Position numbers and translations under genes: made by a program. Below are positions 36,494 to 46,220 of a stretch of 64,000 nt of DNA, piece after piece. Origin of the DNA: JAMQKA01 sp031569985. GTDB taxonomy: Bacteria > Bacteroidota > Rhodothermia > Balneolales > Balneolaceae. The DNA is taken from NCBI RefSeq assembly GCF_031569985.1, contig NZ_JAMQKA010000009.1, positions 1-64,000 of the forward strand. The letters run 5' to 3'. Within the stretch, counting starts at the first letter, position 1. Every line of letters begins with the position of its first letter. The notes under the pieces were generated by a model. That model worked only from the letters and a program-made list of their open reading frames with translations. It was not told the DNA's origin and made no database searches.

Positions 36494-36699
36494 GGATTCA
36501 AGAAAAGAATAAGAATTTTACTCTTTAATTCAAGTTCCTGTGTGGGAATAGTGTGGTAGTTTTACCCAAAGTGGTAAAGGAAGTTAGTGATGAAAAAAGT
36601 ACAGCCCAGTTTACCTTTATTGATCACAGTCTAGAGTCTAAAATATTGCACTTTTAGTGGAGAACTTTAGACCGCCTTCGTGACGTCAGTTATTTTTAT

Positions 36700-37640
36700 G
36701 GATTAGCCGCAGGCAATGAAAATTTAGCAGGCCGACCTCGTTCATCGCCTTGCGAAACTGGTCTTGTACGCTTCGTATTTGGTATTGGCCTCATCATCGC
36801 TGTTTCTGGATCACGTACGTCTCATCCAGCGGACGACTTTCATAAACTTTCGGGTACCGTCTCTTTTTCTTGGCCGGCACGTCCTGTAGGTCCTCGATGA
36901 CGGAAAACGCTTTTCGCCCAGCGGTATATTTCTGCCGTTTTTTAACTTTGAGTTTTCTTCTGTGATGCGTAAGAAAGGCACATCATCCTAGAGAACCATA
37001 TCCCAGGTCAAGCTGACAACCTCATTCAGGTGCATGCCGGTATAGTAGATCAGGCAGATGACCGTGGTCTCTTAGCCTGTTGATCTCATCTTTGGTAAAT
37101 GCCCCGGCGGTTGTGTTGGGTTTCACCTCAAACAGTAGCCCGTGACCTTTAAACGGGTTATTGTTGGTCAGGTCATACCGATAGGCCCAGGAGAAGACGG
37201 CCTTGATGGCACGCATATTGATGTTAATTGTGGTTTTACGGATATTTGTTATGCTGGCACAGTTTATACCGCTCCAGGCGTTTTTACTGGTTTATTAACC
37301 GATCTTTGTAGATCCGCAGGAAATGGTTTAACTCTTTTTGTAGTTGGCGAAGATAGCTGGCTTGCAGTTGGCCTTGACATAGGGGGATGGGGTAATAGTC
37401 ACCTTTTAGGAAATGTTTCAGGCGGGGATTTTTAGACTGTCCCGGTAGGATTCCTGGCTTCTCAAAGTACTTTTCGATGATTTTCTGCCGGCTTTCTTTT
37501 TAGCCGCCTTTAGCCCGTAGGTGATGCCCGGTGGAAGCTCATGGACACTTGTGGACTTTTGCGGATCCCTTCGAACAGTTACGAACACTTGCGGAAGCAT
37601 ACAGTATTCACGAGGAGAGATCATTAACTCAAACACCGGT
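36700..37640 (-). pseudogene. Degraded tyrosine-type integrase/recombinase
   Basis: Read leftwards, fragments in changing frames form a phage-type integrase. An N-terminal part (about 37640-37420) has HELPPGITYGLKAAKKKAG, a basic region and a SAM-like core-binding helix (MRAIKAVFSWAYRYDLTNNNP at 37216-37154). The catalytic domain includes YYTGMHLNEVVSLTWDMV (Arg box, here Met-His in place of the usual MRLxE), VPFLRITEENSKLKNGRNIPLGEK and a terminal FHCLR. Several stops and frameshifts interrupt it, and the tyrosine box is missing. It implies an integrated element once lay between the PckA region and the secreted proteins; no att repeats were found. Confidence 0.65.
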
Positions 37641-38349
37641 GCAATGAAATAGAACGTGGGTATAGGGGTGGGGCTGGATAAAAACAGCTTTTAGGTATCG
37701 GGACGGTCCCTTTTCCTTCACGACTTATTTCTTCTTGTGTATCCCTTTTCGAAGCCCATATCCCAGGGTTACATGCTTTGTTCCGTCTGGGAATTCAAGA
37801 GTACCTCGTTTAAGGATCCGGTGGCTGACAATCGGCATGGAGTTTAGAAATATTCAACCAGCCATTTCTTCCAGTTCAGTAATAAGGGTAAAACTCCTTT
37901 TTTTACGCATAAAAAATCTCTCCACCGGTACTTTCCCATCTCATTATAGCCCGAATCTTCGCAGATAAATTACACAATCATTTCCAGAGTAAAAGACTCT
38001 TATTGCTACTCGATTTTTAGGTAAATATATAATATCCTACAGCTTAGGCTTAGAAAATATATAGCTTGGATGAAAGCTATCACACGGGGTGATATAAATC
38101 GTTCGATTTTTGGGGTTGTATTCTATAGTCCATTTCACACACGGTTTGTTGAGTCACGTTAACCAGTAATTATGCGTCAAAGGCTGAAGTAAGGCAGTCT
38201 TTACATGCTGGGCTGGTAGCACACATTGAATTATCAGCTAAATCCCAGCTCCAGTGAAAGCTTTTTTGAAGTTGGTTTCCTCGCAAGTGGCTTTTTCGCT
38301 ATAAAAATAAGGGCTCTACAGGTACGCAAGTTTACACTCGTTAATAAAC
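37641..38349. other. Gene-free stretch after the integrase relic
   Basis: I see no credible gene in these ~700 bases. A short leftward frame near 37735-37840 reads MPIVSHRILKRGTLEFPDG, then ends in HKKK and a stop, and could be a 37-residue peptide or part of the decayed element. The last 150 bases form the leader of the secreted FN3 protein. Confidence 0.4.
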
Positions 38350-41300
38350 ATGAGGCTACAAACAATAAAGGTACAATCTATCTACAGGTGGGTACAGTTT
38401 GTTTTTGCCAGTATCCTTTTTCACTTTCTCGCCATCACCCTGGTGAGTGCCCAACCTGAAACAACTGATGAGTGGGTCAGTTTTTACAGCAATGACGGAC
38501 TTTTAATCTATGGTGAGGCAGTACCCGCCGGAGCAGTAGTACAGGTTTACGATCCTGACGGGGTGCTCTGTGGTCAATATACCACCGAGAAAGCGGGTAG
38601 TTATGGACTGATGCAGGTTTATGCGGACGACCCGGGTACCGATATCGACGAAGGTGCTAAACCCGGCGATCCATTGACGTTCAAGGTTAGCGGACTTCAT
38701 GCAACGCCACAAGGTCAGGGGAGTGCAACGTGGACCTCCAATGGCGACCAAATTGAGTTGGATCTTGAAATAGGAGGGGCAGTAATAGTTTCAGATCCGT
38801 TGTTTATAGAGTTTGGAGACGTTGAATTAGATGTAACGACCAATCAGACTGTGGCTCTGACGAATGTTGGATCTGAAGTTGTAGAAATTGATTCTTTAAC
38901 GACAGCCTTCCGGTTTGATTCCTTCATTGAAGTTTACCTGACTGATAACAAGCTGGATCCCGGAGAAACTACGCAACTCCAGGTAAATTTCACCCCGGAT
39001 TTCGGCAAGGGCGGGATCAAAGGAGCTATTCTGATTTATGCTGGTGCTCTCAATGGTTCCTATTATCCAGTACCATTCCGCGCCAATGTTTTAACAGATG
39101 TAGTCCCCACCGACCAATGGGTTAGTTTTTACAGCGAAGGCAATACTACATTTGGCGGAATGCCGGTGCAGCCCGGCGATGTGGTGGATGCATACGATCC
39201 TGACGGAGTGCATGTGGGGAGCTCGCTCGTAGAGTCGCCCGGACAGTATATGATGAATGTATATCGTGACGATGGCACCACCAGCCAGGATGAAGGAGCT
39301 GAACCTGGTGACCCATTGGCATTTCAGATAAACGGGGTACCAGCAACGCCGAAGAACATGGACAGACCGACCTGGACTACGGATGGGGACACTCAGATGC
39401 TGGACCTGGAGACAAATTCTAACCAGGAGCCGGAAGTCATAAGCCCGATAACCGACTTCCAGTTTGACGTCATTGAACCGCCCAAAACCTTTGATCTCAC
39501 TGCTCATTTTACCGACGGGGACGCTGATCCACTGACCTTTTCGGCAAATGCTGAAATTCCCTCAGTTGCCCTCCCCGCCATTAAAGAGAATATACTGTCA
39601 ATAGATGGGCTAGCGGCAGGCTCAACTACCATCATCGTTCAGGCCCAGGATGACAAGGGAGGATCGGAGTATCATTCATTTTACGTCACCGTCACTGATC
39701 AACCCCCTGCAACGCCACAAAATGTTATGGCATTTACTGGGCCGGAGGGAGTTAATGTGGAATGGACCGCCAATGATGAACCTGACCTCGAAGGCTATAA
39801 GCTGTACCGATCAACACAAAGGGAATTTTCGCTTAATGACCAATCGCTTGTTACCGATACACTCACTCAGTCGCCGTTTGTTGATACCGGGGTTAACAGT
39901 GAGCAGACCTACTACTATCGTTTTTCCGCTTACGATACAGCGGGTAATGAGAGCGAGCCAACACAGGAATATGGTATCTACGTCGATAATTCTCCGCCTT
40001 CTGTACCAAATAATCTGAACGTAGTATCGACCGATACCGGCGTTTTTTTGCAATGGGACAAGGTCACAACAGGTGATTTTGACAGCTACCGAATTTATCG
40101 AGGCCAAAAAGATGTACCCGTTCAATCATCTGATTTTTTGAAGGCAGAGGCGGTACAGGATACATTTTATATCGATGCACCTGGGGAAATAGAGTCCAGT
40201 TTTTATTATGCTGTTTCATCGGTGGATACTGTGGGAAATGAGAGTAGTCTTTCCGGTACCCAAAAGATTTATTATGACAAGTCACCACCGCCTGTGCCGG
40301 CAATCACCCAATTAACCTGGGATCCTGAGGGACTTCAGGTCACTTGGTCTGCTGTTGAGGATAGCGATCTCCACAGCTATTCGCTCTATCGTGCGGCTGG
40401 ATCATTGACGGAGGAGGTACCATTTGAACTGGTTGAAGACTCCATATCGGCGACAACCTTTTTAGATCAGACGGTTGCGAATGGCGAGAGTTACTGGTAT
40501 CGCATTGCATCAACAGACACGCTGGGAAATGAAAGCTTTGGGTCAGACCCGGTTGGAAAGAGATATATCAACGAATGGTCTGGAATGCTTAAACCCGGCT
40601 GGAAGCTTGTAAGTTTGCCCGTTACGACCGAGGACCAATCTGTGCAAACACTTTATCCGGGTGCCGACCCACGAACGCTGTACCGTTATGATGGGAGCTA
40701 TCAAACAGATACCACATTGACTGCCGGGATTGGTTATTGGCTCCGAGTTGATACTGAGAGCAATGTGAGACTGCAGGGAAAACCTGTTGAGAGCCTGACA
40801 ATTCCACTTCGAGAGGGGTGGAACCTGATTGGGGCCCCGATTGATAGCTTATTTGAACTTGGGGCCATCAAAGATCCTGACAACCTTATTGTTAAGGGCA
40901 CAATTCAGCATTATGATGGCGCGTATCAGCCAGTACAAGAGCTTGCGCCGGGTAGAGGTTATTTTGTTAAGGCATCAGCAAAAGGAAAAATATCGCTCGG
41001 AGCAGGTGTTGGATTTGAAAAGCCGGTAGACTCGAGGAAGTCCATTACCGCAGTGGAGGCCGCCCGGGACTTCGATCAGTTGACATTTGAAACAGAGGGG
41101 ACAAGTCAACATCTGCTGATTGGCGGCGATTTGGAGGAGGGATGGAGTCCCGAAAATTTTGCAATGCCCCCGGTGCCGCCCCGTCCCAAACTGGATGTAC
41201 GTTTTGACGGCGATTTTCGTCTTTCTGAACAGGATAGTGTGATACTCCACCTGGATGCATCGCAGTTCCCCGTTTCAGTGGAAATATCTGTGGCTCAGAC

Positions 41301-41712
41301 CTCCTCCGATTACCAAATGAAGTTGTTCAGGCAGGACCAAAAAACAAGATTTATGAAGCTTTCGCGGGGCCAGAAAGCGTATATTGAAAATCCTGTCGAT
41401 TACATTTCTATTTCTCCGGTTACAGGGCTAGAACAGCAGTCACTTCCCAGGCAGGTGGAGCTGAAGCCAAGCTATCCTAATCCATTCAATCCATCCACAA
41501 CTATTCGTTACGCCATACCTAGACCGTTGCAGGTAACCCTTGAGGTGTATGACCTATTGGGCCAAAAAGTAGCAACACTGGTGGACAAACAGCAGTCGGC
41601 AGGAAGTTATAAAATTCCATTTGATGCTTCTGACCTGTCCAGTGGACTCTATTTCGTTCAGATTCGGGCAGGAGCATTCCAGGAAGTCCAAAAAATCACA
41701 CTGATCAAATAA
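38350..41712 (+). CDS. Large secreted FN3 protein with C-terminal sorting domain
   Basis: A 1120-residue secreted protein with a signal peptide to about residue 36. Two homologous units begin WVSFYS at about residues 42 and 256; each has a Y/VDPDGV block and a DEGAxPGDPL block. Between them lies an ASPM/Hydin-like domain (FGDVELDVTTNQTVALTNVG). Then come a cadherin-like stretch, three fibronectin type III domains (about 455-740, each with LxxYxLYR and NExS motifs), two unit-like segments around LKPGWKLVSLP and LREGWNLIGAP, and a C-terminal sorting domain from about 1037 (SYPNPFNPSTTIRY, LGQKVATLV, SGLYFVQI). The last is typical of proteins exported by the type IX or a related system. The protein is probably surface-attached or released; an adhesin or binding role is inferred. 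Confidence 0.8.
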   Translation: MRLQTIKVQSIYRWVQFVFASILFHFLAITLVSAQPETTDEWVSFYSNDGLLIYGEAVPAGAVVQVYDPDGVLCGQYTTEKAGSYGLMQVYADDPGTDIDEGAKPGDPLTFKVSGLHATPQGQGSATWTSNGDQIELDLEIGGAVIVSDPLFIEFGDVELDVTTNQTVALTNVGSEVVEIDSLTTAFRFDSFIEVYLTDNKLDPGETTQLQVNFTPDFGKGGIKGAILIYAGALNGSYYPVPFRANVLTDVVPTDQWVSFYSEGNTTFGGMPVQPGDVVDAYDPDGVHVGSSLVESPGQYMMNVYRDDGTTSQDEGAEPGDPLAFQINGVPATPKNMDRPTWTTDGDTQMLDLETNSNQEPEVISPITDFQFDVIEPPKTFDLTAHFTDGDADPLTFSANAEIPSVALPAIKENILSIDGLAAGSTTIIVQAQDDKGGSEYHSFYVTVTDQPPATPQNVMAFTGPEGVNVEWTANDEPDLEGYKLYRSTQREFSLNDQSLVTDTLTQSPFVDTGVNSEQTYYYRFSAYDTAGNESEPTQEYGIYVDNSPPSVPNNLNVVSTDTGVFLQWDKVTTGDFDSYRIYRGQKDVPVQSSDFLKAEAVQDTFYIDAPGEIESSFYYAVSSVDTVGNESSLSGTQKIYYDKSPPPVPAITQLTWDPEGLQVTWSAVEDSDLHSYSLYRAAGSLTEEVPFELVEDSISATTFLDQTVANGESYWYRIASTDTLGNESFGSDPVGKRYINEWSGMLKPGWKLVSLPVTTEDQSVQTLYPGADPRTLYRYDGSYQTDTTLTAGIGYWLRVDTESNVRLQGKPVESLTIPLREGWNLIGAPIDSLFELGAIKDPDNLIVKGTIQHYDGAYQPVQELAPGRGYFVKASAKGKISLGAGVGFEKPVDSRKSITAVEAARDFDQLTFETEGTSQHLLIGGDLEEGWSPENFAMPPVPPRPKLDVRFDGDFRLSEQDSVILHLDASQFPVSVEISVAQTSSDYQMKLFRQDQKTRFMKLSRGQKAYIENPVDYISISPVTGLEQQSLPRQVELKPSYPNPFNPSTTIRYAIPRPLQVTLEVYDLLGQKVATLVDKQQSAGSYKIPFDASDLSSGLYFVQIRAGAFQEVQKITLIK

Positions 41713-41734
41713 ATATTTACACGGTATTCACCCT

Positions 41735-42439
41735 ATGCGAGCGTTCGTTATATACACAATTTTGGCATTTGTTATGACCCAGTGCCCCCTCGAGGAGCAC
41801 CGGTTTTCGTCGTCTGTTAATCCGCCGGGATCAGGTACCGTAAATGTTGACTCGGCTTATTATCGAGATATGGCAACGATTGAGATTGAAGCGAACCCCA
41901 ATGATGGATGGGAGTTTGCCGGCTGGTCGGGCGATACCACTGCCCAGGAGAACTCCTTGGTATTTACCATGACGAGAGACCTGGCCATCACTGCCAATTT
42001 TCAACGACCACAGAATGCGGCTTCAGCATTTTTAGATACACTGCATGTTTCTGACGGGGTCAATCAATTCGAACTATACTTGGGTATGCACCAAGAAGCT
42101 ACAACAGGCTATGATAACCTGGATTGGGAAGCTCCGCCGGCCGCTCCTTCGGGTTCATTCTATGCTCATTTTGAAATCCCGGACTATAATTTGAAAGGAG
42201 ATATGCGTCCGGTAACTAATGATCCGGTAATTTGGAAACTGGCTTTTGCCCCGGAAGAAGGAGAGAGTCCCATAATGTTGACCTGGGATTTTAGCGATAG
42301 CCAGCATACAGGCAGTCTAATCTTGGTAGACGACCCTGAAAGCCCTACTTTTGAGCTGGATATGAAGCAGGAGACTAGTTACCAGGTCAGCAGTTCTGTA
42401 AATACGCTCTATATTATTAGTAGTGCATTTACCGATTAG
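41735..42439 (+). CDS. Lipoprotein with one InlB-type (bacterial repeat) domain
   Basis: A 234-residue protein with a short leader and a possible lipobox Cys17 (VMTQCP). Residues 28-92 form one divergent InlB B-repeat: VNPPGSGTVNVDS, then ANPNDGWEFAGWSGD, ending ITANFQ. The remaining ~140 residues are not recognised; they are acidic and beta-rich (VIWKLAFAPEEGES, LTWDFSDSQHTGS). The gene begins 22 bases after the FN3 protein and is probably co-transcribed. It may be a surface accessory of that protein. Confidence 0.65.
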   Translation: MRAFVIYTILAFVMTQCPLEEHRFSSSVNPPGSGTVNVDSAYYRDMATIEIEANPNDGWEFAGWSGDTTAQENSLVFTMTRDLAITANFQRPQNAASAFLDTLHVSDGVNQFELYLGMHQEATTGYDNLDWEAPPAAPSGSFYAHFEIPDYNLKGDMRPVTNDPVIWKLAFAPEEGESPIMLTWDFSDSQHTGSLILVDDPESPTFELDMKQETSYQVSSSVNTLYIISSAFTD

Positions 42440-42480
42440 AACATGAACTGTGGAGACAGTAGCTTCCTTGAATCGTGCCT

Positions 42481-42520
42481 ATCACTTGCGCGGGAATTAA
42501 TTCCCGCGTTATGGATAAGG
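42481..42520. repeat. REP-like palindromic element, copy 1
   Basis: A 40-base unit with a perfect 20-bp palindrome at 42489-42508 (CGCGGGAATTAATTCCCGCG), flanked by ATCACTTG and TTATGGATAAGG. It matches 53494-53533 at 37 of 40 positions, and all three differences keep the hairpin paired. Confidence 0.8.
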
Positions 42521-42824
42521 CAAAACTGCGTTTGCCAATTAAACGGTTTCAGACCTGATTAATTAGATTTTCAACGGTAAACATGTTAACAGACTCTTAG
42601 TAAGAAGACTTTGAAAAACCATCCTATTTGAAGTTGTCATCGTGTCCGCCAGCTGGTGGATTGAGTCGTGGCGATCCCCTTTTGTTGTCTCAGGCAGTAT
42701 TGTGAGTGGGAGATTGCCGCACTCCATTCATTCCGTTCACAATGATACCATAGTATTGTAATGCCCTCTAGTAATTGATTGTATCAACTCCTTTTCTAAC
42801 AGATATCTAATTTAGAACTAAAAG

Positions 42825-42855
42825 GCCATGCTTTTGGGCATGGCTTTGTTATTTT
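42825..42855 (+). terminator. Terminator-like hairpin upstream of a secreted-protein gene
   Basis: GCCATGC (42825-42831) pairs with GCATGGC (42838-42844), extended by AAA/TTT, and is followed by TTTGTTATTTT. It lies 32 bases before the next gene start, so it may terminate readthrough or act in that gene's leader. Confidence 0.45.
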
Positions 42856-42886
42856 GGAGAAAACTTAACCCTACAGAAGATTCCTT

Positions 42887-43654
42887 ATGAAGAAGTTAGT
42901 TTTTGCAATACTCCTCAGCTTATTCATTTTACCAGAAACAGTGTTCGGACAAGCCCAGGAAACCAAGTTGGTAGTCCGTGCTAAGGCCCAGGATGCCAAG
43001 TTTATTGGAAGTTCTATGGGCGGTGCTTTTGTTGTCGTTAAAAATACTGAGACCGGCGAAATATTGGCAAAGGGAAAAACAATAGGCTCAACGGGCGATA
43101 CTCAACAGATTATGAATACCCCCAAAACACGCGACCTGCAACTGAGCACGCCGGGAGCTGCCAAGTTTGAAACCACATTACAGCTTGACGAACCTACTTT
43201 TGTTACGATTGAAGTAACAGCGCCATATGCACAGGCGCAATCCCATGTGACCAGTTCTACACAACTATGGATGATTCCGGGCAAAGATATTACCGGAGAT
43301 GGTGTTTTACTTGAAATCCCCGGTTTTGCCGTAGATGTATTGAGTCCACAAGCCCACGAAGTCACTTCCCTAAAGAAGATAAGTATCGAGGCGAATTTGG
43401 TGATGATGTGCGGCTGTCCCACCTCACCCGGTGGAATGTGGAACAGCGATGAGTATGAAATCCGGGCATTGATAGCAAAGGAAGGCCACCAGGTAGCTTC
43501 AGTTCCACTGACGTTTGCAGGCAAAACAAGTACATTTGAGGGGGATTTTACCCCGAAAGAGAGTGGTGCGTACCAAATTACAGTTTATGCCTATCACCCG
43601 GAGACCGGTAATACAGGTGTAGACAAAACAACGGTTATATTCAGTGGAGAGTAG
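42887..43654 (+). CDS. Secreted protein of unknown function
   Basis: The 255-residue protein has a clear signal peptide (MKKLVFAILLSLFILPETVFG, cleaved before QAQE). The mature part is beta-rich and looks like two immunoglobulin-like halves, about 25-140 and 150-255. The second half has a Cys-Gly-Cys cluster (MMCGCPTSPGGMW) and ends in a typical Ig-like strand pattern (SGAYQITVYAYHPETGNTGVD). I do not recognise the family. The CGC cluster could bind metal or form a disulfide. It stands alone and converges with galE. Confidence 0.7.
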   Translation: MKKLVFAILLSLFILPETVFGQAQETKLVVRAKAQDAKFIGSSMGGAFVVVKNTETGEILAKGKTIGSTGDTQQIMNTPKTRDLQLSTPGAAKFETTLQLDEPTFVTIEVTAPYAQAQSHVTSSTQLWMIPGKDITGDGVLLEIPGFAVDVLSPQAHEVTSLKKISIEANLVMMCGCPTSPGGMWNSDEYEIRALIAKEGHQVASVPLTFAGKTSTFEGDFTPKESGAYQITVYAYHPETGNTGVDKTTVIFSGE

Positions 43655-43755
43655 AACAGTTTAACAGTGTGTCAGAGATCAGAATATCAAAATATGGGCG
43701 AACTACTTCCTAGTCACATTAACACTGAAATACTGATAAACTGGGTCAGCGGAAG

Positions 43756-44769
43756 CTATTCATAGCCGTTGGGGTTGTTCGACTGCCAGCGCCAGGCGTC
43801 CTTGCACATATCTGAAATATCGCGTTCAGCAGTCCACCCCAGTTCTTTTTCGGTTTTGGAGGGGTCGGCATAGCACTCTGCAATGTCACCGGGCCGTCGG
43901 TCAGCAATGCGGTAGGGGATATCTTTGCCGGAAGCTTCCTCAAAGGCTTTCACCATTTCCAGCACGCTGTACCCGCGTCCGGTGCCCAGATTGTAGGTCA
44001 CTAATCCTGGTTCGGTATCAAGTTTTTCTAGGGCCCTGAGGTGCCCGATCGACAGGTCCACAACATGGATATAATCTCGTACGCCGGTACCGTCATGGGT
44101 GGGATAGTCGTCTCCAAACACATTCAGTTTTTCCAGCTTCCCAACCGCCACCTGGCTGATATAGGGCATCAGGTTGTTGGGGATATCGTTCGGATCTTCC
44201 CCGATTTTGCCACTTTTATGTGCCCCAACCGGGTTAAAATAGCGCAGGAGAGCAATATTCCAGTCCTCATTTGCCACGCTCAAATCACCCAGAATTTCTT
44301 CAATAAACAGCTTGGTTCTGCCATAGGGATTTGTGGCTGTGAGCGGGAAATCCTCTGTAATGGGCACTTCGTGGGGATCCCCATACACAGTGGCTGATGA
44401 GCTGAACACGATGTTGGTCACCCGATGTTTTTCCATTACCTCGCATAGGTAGAGCGTACCGGTAATGTTGTTGTGATAATATTTCAGGGGTATTTTAACT
44501 GATTCACCAACCGCCTTGTATCCCGCAAAATGGATGACAGCATCCACGTCATGTTCAGAGAAAATTTGGTCCAGGCTCTCTTTGTCCAGCAGGTCAACTT
44601 CATAGAACGTAAGCTCCTTGCCGGTGATATCCTCAACACGGTCGAGGGCCTCTTTTTTGCTGTTAGACAGGTTATCAACCACGATGACTTCATAGTCTTC
44701 ATTCAATAGCTCAACAGTGGTATGACTGCCGATGTATCCTGCGCCACCTGTTACCAAAATGGTGTTCAT
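43756..44769 (-). CDS. galE: UDP-glucose 4-epimerase
   Basis: A 337-residue extended short-chain dehydrogenase of the standard GalE length. It has the NAD-binding GGAGYIGSH at the N-terminus, the FSSSATVYG segment with catalytic Ser/Thr, the PYGRTK (YxxxK) active-site motif, ALLRYFNPVGAH, DYIHVVDL and GTGRGYSVLEM. It interconverts UDP-glucose and UDP-galactose for cell-surface polysaccharides or galactose use. It is monocistronic on the minus strand, next to mtgA. Confidence 0.96.
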   Translation of the reverse strand: MNTILVTGGAGYIGSHTTVELLNEDYEVIVVDNLSNSKKEALDRVEDITGKELTFYEVDLLDKESLDQIFSEHDVDAVIHFAGYKAVGESVKIPLKYYHNNITGTLYLCEVMEKHRVTNIVFSSSATVYGDPHEVPITEDFPLTATNPYGRTKLFIEEILGDLSVANEDWNIALLRYFNPVGAHKSGKIGEDPNDIPNNLMPYISQVAVGKLEKLNVFGDDYPTHDGTGVRDYIHVVDLSIGHLRALEKLDTEPGLVTYNLGTGRGYSVLEMVKAFEEASGKDIPYRIADRRPGDIAECYADPSKTEKELGWTAERDISDMCKDAWRWQSNNPNGYE

Positions 44770-44924
44770 GAGATAAAACCTTTAAAATGAAAATTTTTCA
44801 GAAGAGATTATTTATTTGAGCAGAGCTCCTTGCAATGGTGGCTAAATTTAATATTCATTGGGTATGAATCAAATTTGATTTGCCGGTGGGTATCAAAATC
44901 TACATCGGCCGGGCAAAGGTGATG

Positions 44925-45668
44925 TTACTGCTCCAGCCGGTCCAGGTAGTCCCGGTTGCCGAGCAGGTGCATATAGCGTAAAACCCAGTTTCGGCGTTTA
45001 ATCATGTAGGGAGAAGGGTTGTGCAGGTTATACCGTTTGGGGCTGGGCAGGGCTGTAATAAGAAGCGCACTTTGCAGCATGCTCAACTTGCTGGCGGGAA
45101 TACCGAAATACGTACTAGCGGCGGCTTCAACTCCAAACACCCCGGCACCGAATTCTGCAATATTGAGATATATCTCCAGAATTCTCCTTTTTGACCAGCA
45201 CAATTCAATAAGAACAGTAAAGTAGGCCTCAATACCTTTGCGGATAAAAGAACGACCGGGCCACAGGAACATATTTTTTGCAACCTGCTGGGTGATGGTG
45301 CTGGCACCGCGCAGATTATCACCTCGCTGGCTCTCTTCCAATGCCTTTTCAATAGCCTCAAAATCGAACCCGTTGTGTTCAGGAAAGCGTTGATCTTCGG
45401 ACGTGATGGCAGCCACTTTTACATAATCGGATATCTGGTCCCATCCAACCCACTGGTATTTGATTTCAAGAGATTCTCCGTTGTCGTTTTGCAACTCATA
45501 CTTTTGTTGGATCATATAAGATGAAGTAGGAGGGTTAATCCATCGAAAAGAAAGAACCAGCAGAAAAGAGATAAAAACCAGGAGAATAGTAGTTCCAAAA
45601 AACCACTTCAGGAGCCTGAGAAAAATGTTCTTCTTTCTGGGTTCAGAAGATTCAGGGGTGTTGTACAC
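44925..45668 (-). CDS. mtgA: Monofunctional biosynthetic peptidoglycan transglycosylase
   Basis: The 247-residue GT51 enzyme has one N-terminal membrane anchor (about 20-42) and no transpeptidase domain. The catalytic Glu motif is in AAITSEDQRFPEHNGFD. The other family blocks are GASTITQQVAKNMFLWPGR, RKGIEAYFTVLIE, ILEIYLNIAEFGAGVFG and AALLITALPSPKRYNL. It polymerises lipid II into glycan strands at the outer face of the inner membrane. Confidence 0.95.
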   Translation of the reverse strand: MYNTPESSEPRKKNIFLRLLKWFFGTTILLVFISFLLVLSFRWINPPTSSYMIQQKYELQNDNGESLEIKYQWVGWDQISDYVKVAAITSEDQRFPEHNGFDFEAIEKALEESQRGDNLRGASTITQQVAKNMFLWPGRSFIRKGIEAYFTVLIELCWSKRRILEIYLNIAEFGAGVFGVEAAASTYFGIPASKLSMLQSALLITALPSPKRYNLHNPSPYMIKRRNWVLRYMHLLGNRDYLDRLEQ

Positions 45669-45753
45669 CGGCTAAATATTTTGGTTGGTCTGTTATGTTC
45701 AGCTTTCCTTCATTGAAAGCGTGCTTAGAATCCCTTGAAAACAATCCTTTAAA

Positions 45754-46110
45754 TTAGGGATTTTTTTGAATCTTCCTTAATTCCTTAATTATCTGGTCAC
45801 AAATATGTTGGATTTTTTGTGCAGAAGCTTCCAGCTCTTCCTGTGTTTCATTTTCCCAGAGTAGCGTTTTGGCATGTTCATATTCCTCAATGATTTCATC
45901 TATATTGAGCATCTTCACCACCGGTTTAATTTTGTGACCCGCCTTCCTGAAGTTGGTTTCATCTCTTTCCAGTAAATATTTGTTGTAATTTACCTTGAAC
46001 TCGGAAAAAGAATCTTCGGTGGCTTCAGCGAATTCCTTGATATAAGGTTTTTCGTTATAGACAAGATTAGCGATGATGTCTCGGTCGATATATTTATTTG
46101 AATTACTCAA
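45754..46110 (-). CDS. Stand-alone histidine phosphotransfer (Hpt) protein
   Basis: The 118-residue all-helical protein carries the Hpt signature FRKAGHKIKPVVKML, with the phospho-accepting His59 (HxIKP). It should shuttle a phosphoryl group between a hybrid kinase and a response regulator in a multistep phosphorelay. No partner kinase or regulator is adjacent; the only kinase in the window, at 50335, lacks a receiver domain. It is divergent from the large outer-membrane protein gene at 46221. Confidence 0.75.
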   Translation of the reverse strand: MSNSNKYIDRDIIANLVYNEKPYIKEFAEATEDSFSEFKVNYNKYLLERDETNFRKAGHKIKPVVKMLNIDEIIEEYEHAKTLLWENETQEELEASAQKIQHICDQIIKELRKIQKNP

Positions 46111-46220
46111 TTTCTCAGCAATGTTTAAAAAATATTAAAATGAATTCTCCGCGGAACGTTTAAATCGTTGATAATATTGAATTAATGAATTCTCAAGGAA
46201 ATAGTATGTAAATTATTCTT

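Larger units (their letters stand above)
42440..42886. other. Intergenic stretch with REP-like palindrome and hairpin
   Basis: There is no gene in these 447 bases. They hold the REP-like palindrome at 42481-42520 and a terminator-like hairpin at 42825-42844. The remainder shows nothing recognisable. Confidence 0.5.

Noticed and set aside
37735..37968. 77-codon plus-strand open frame
   Set aside because: No similarity to known proteins; it lies in the decayed integrase neighbourhood and is probably chance.
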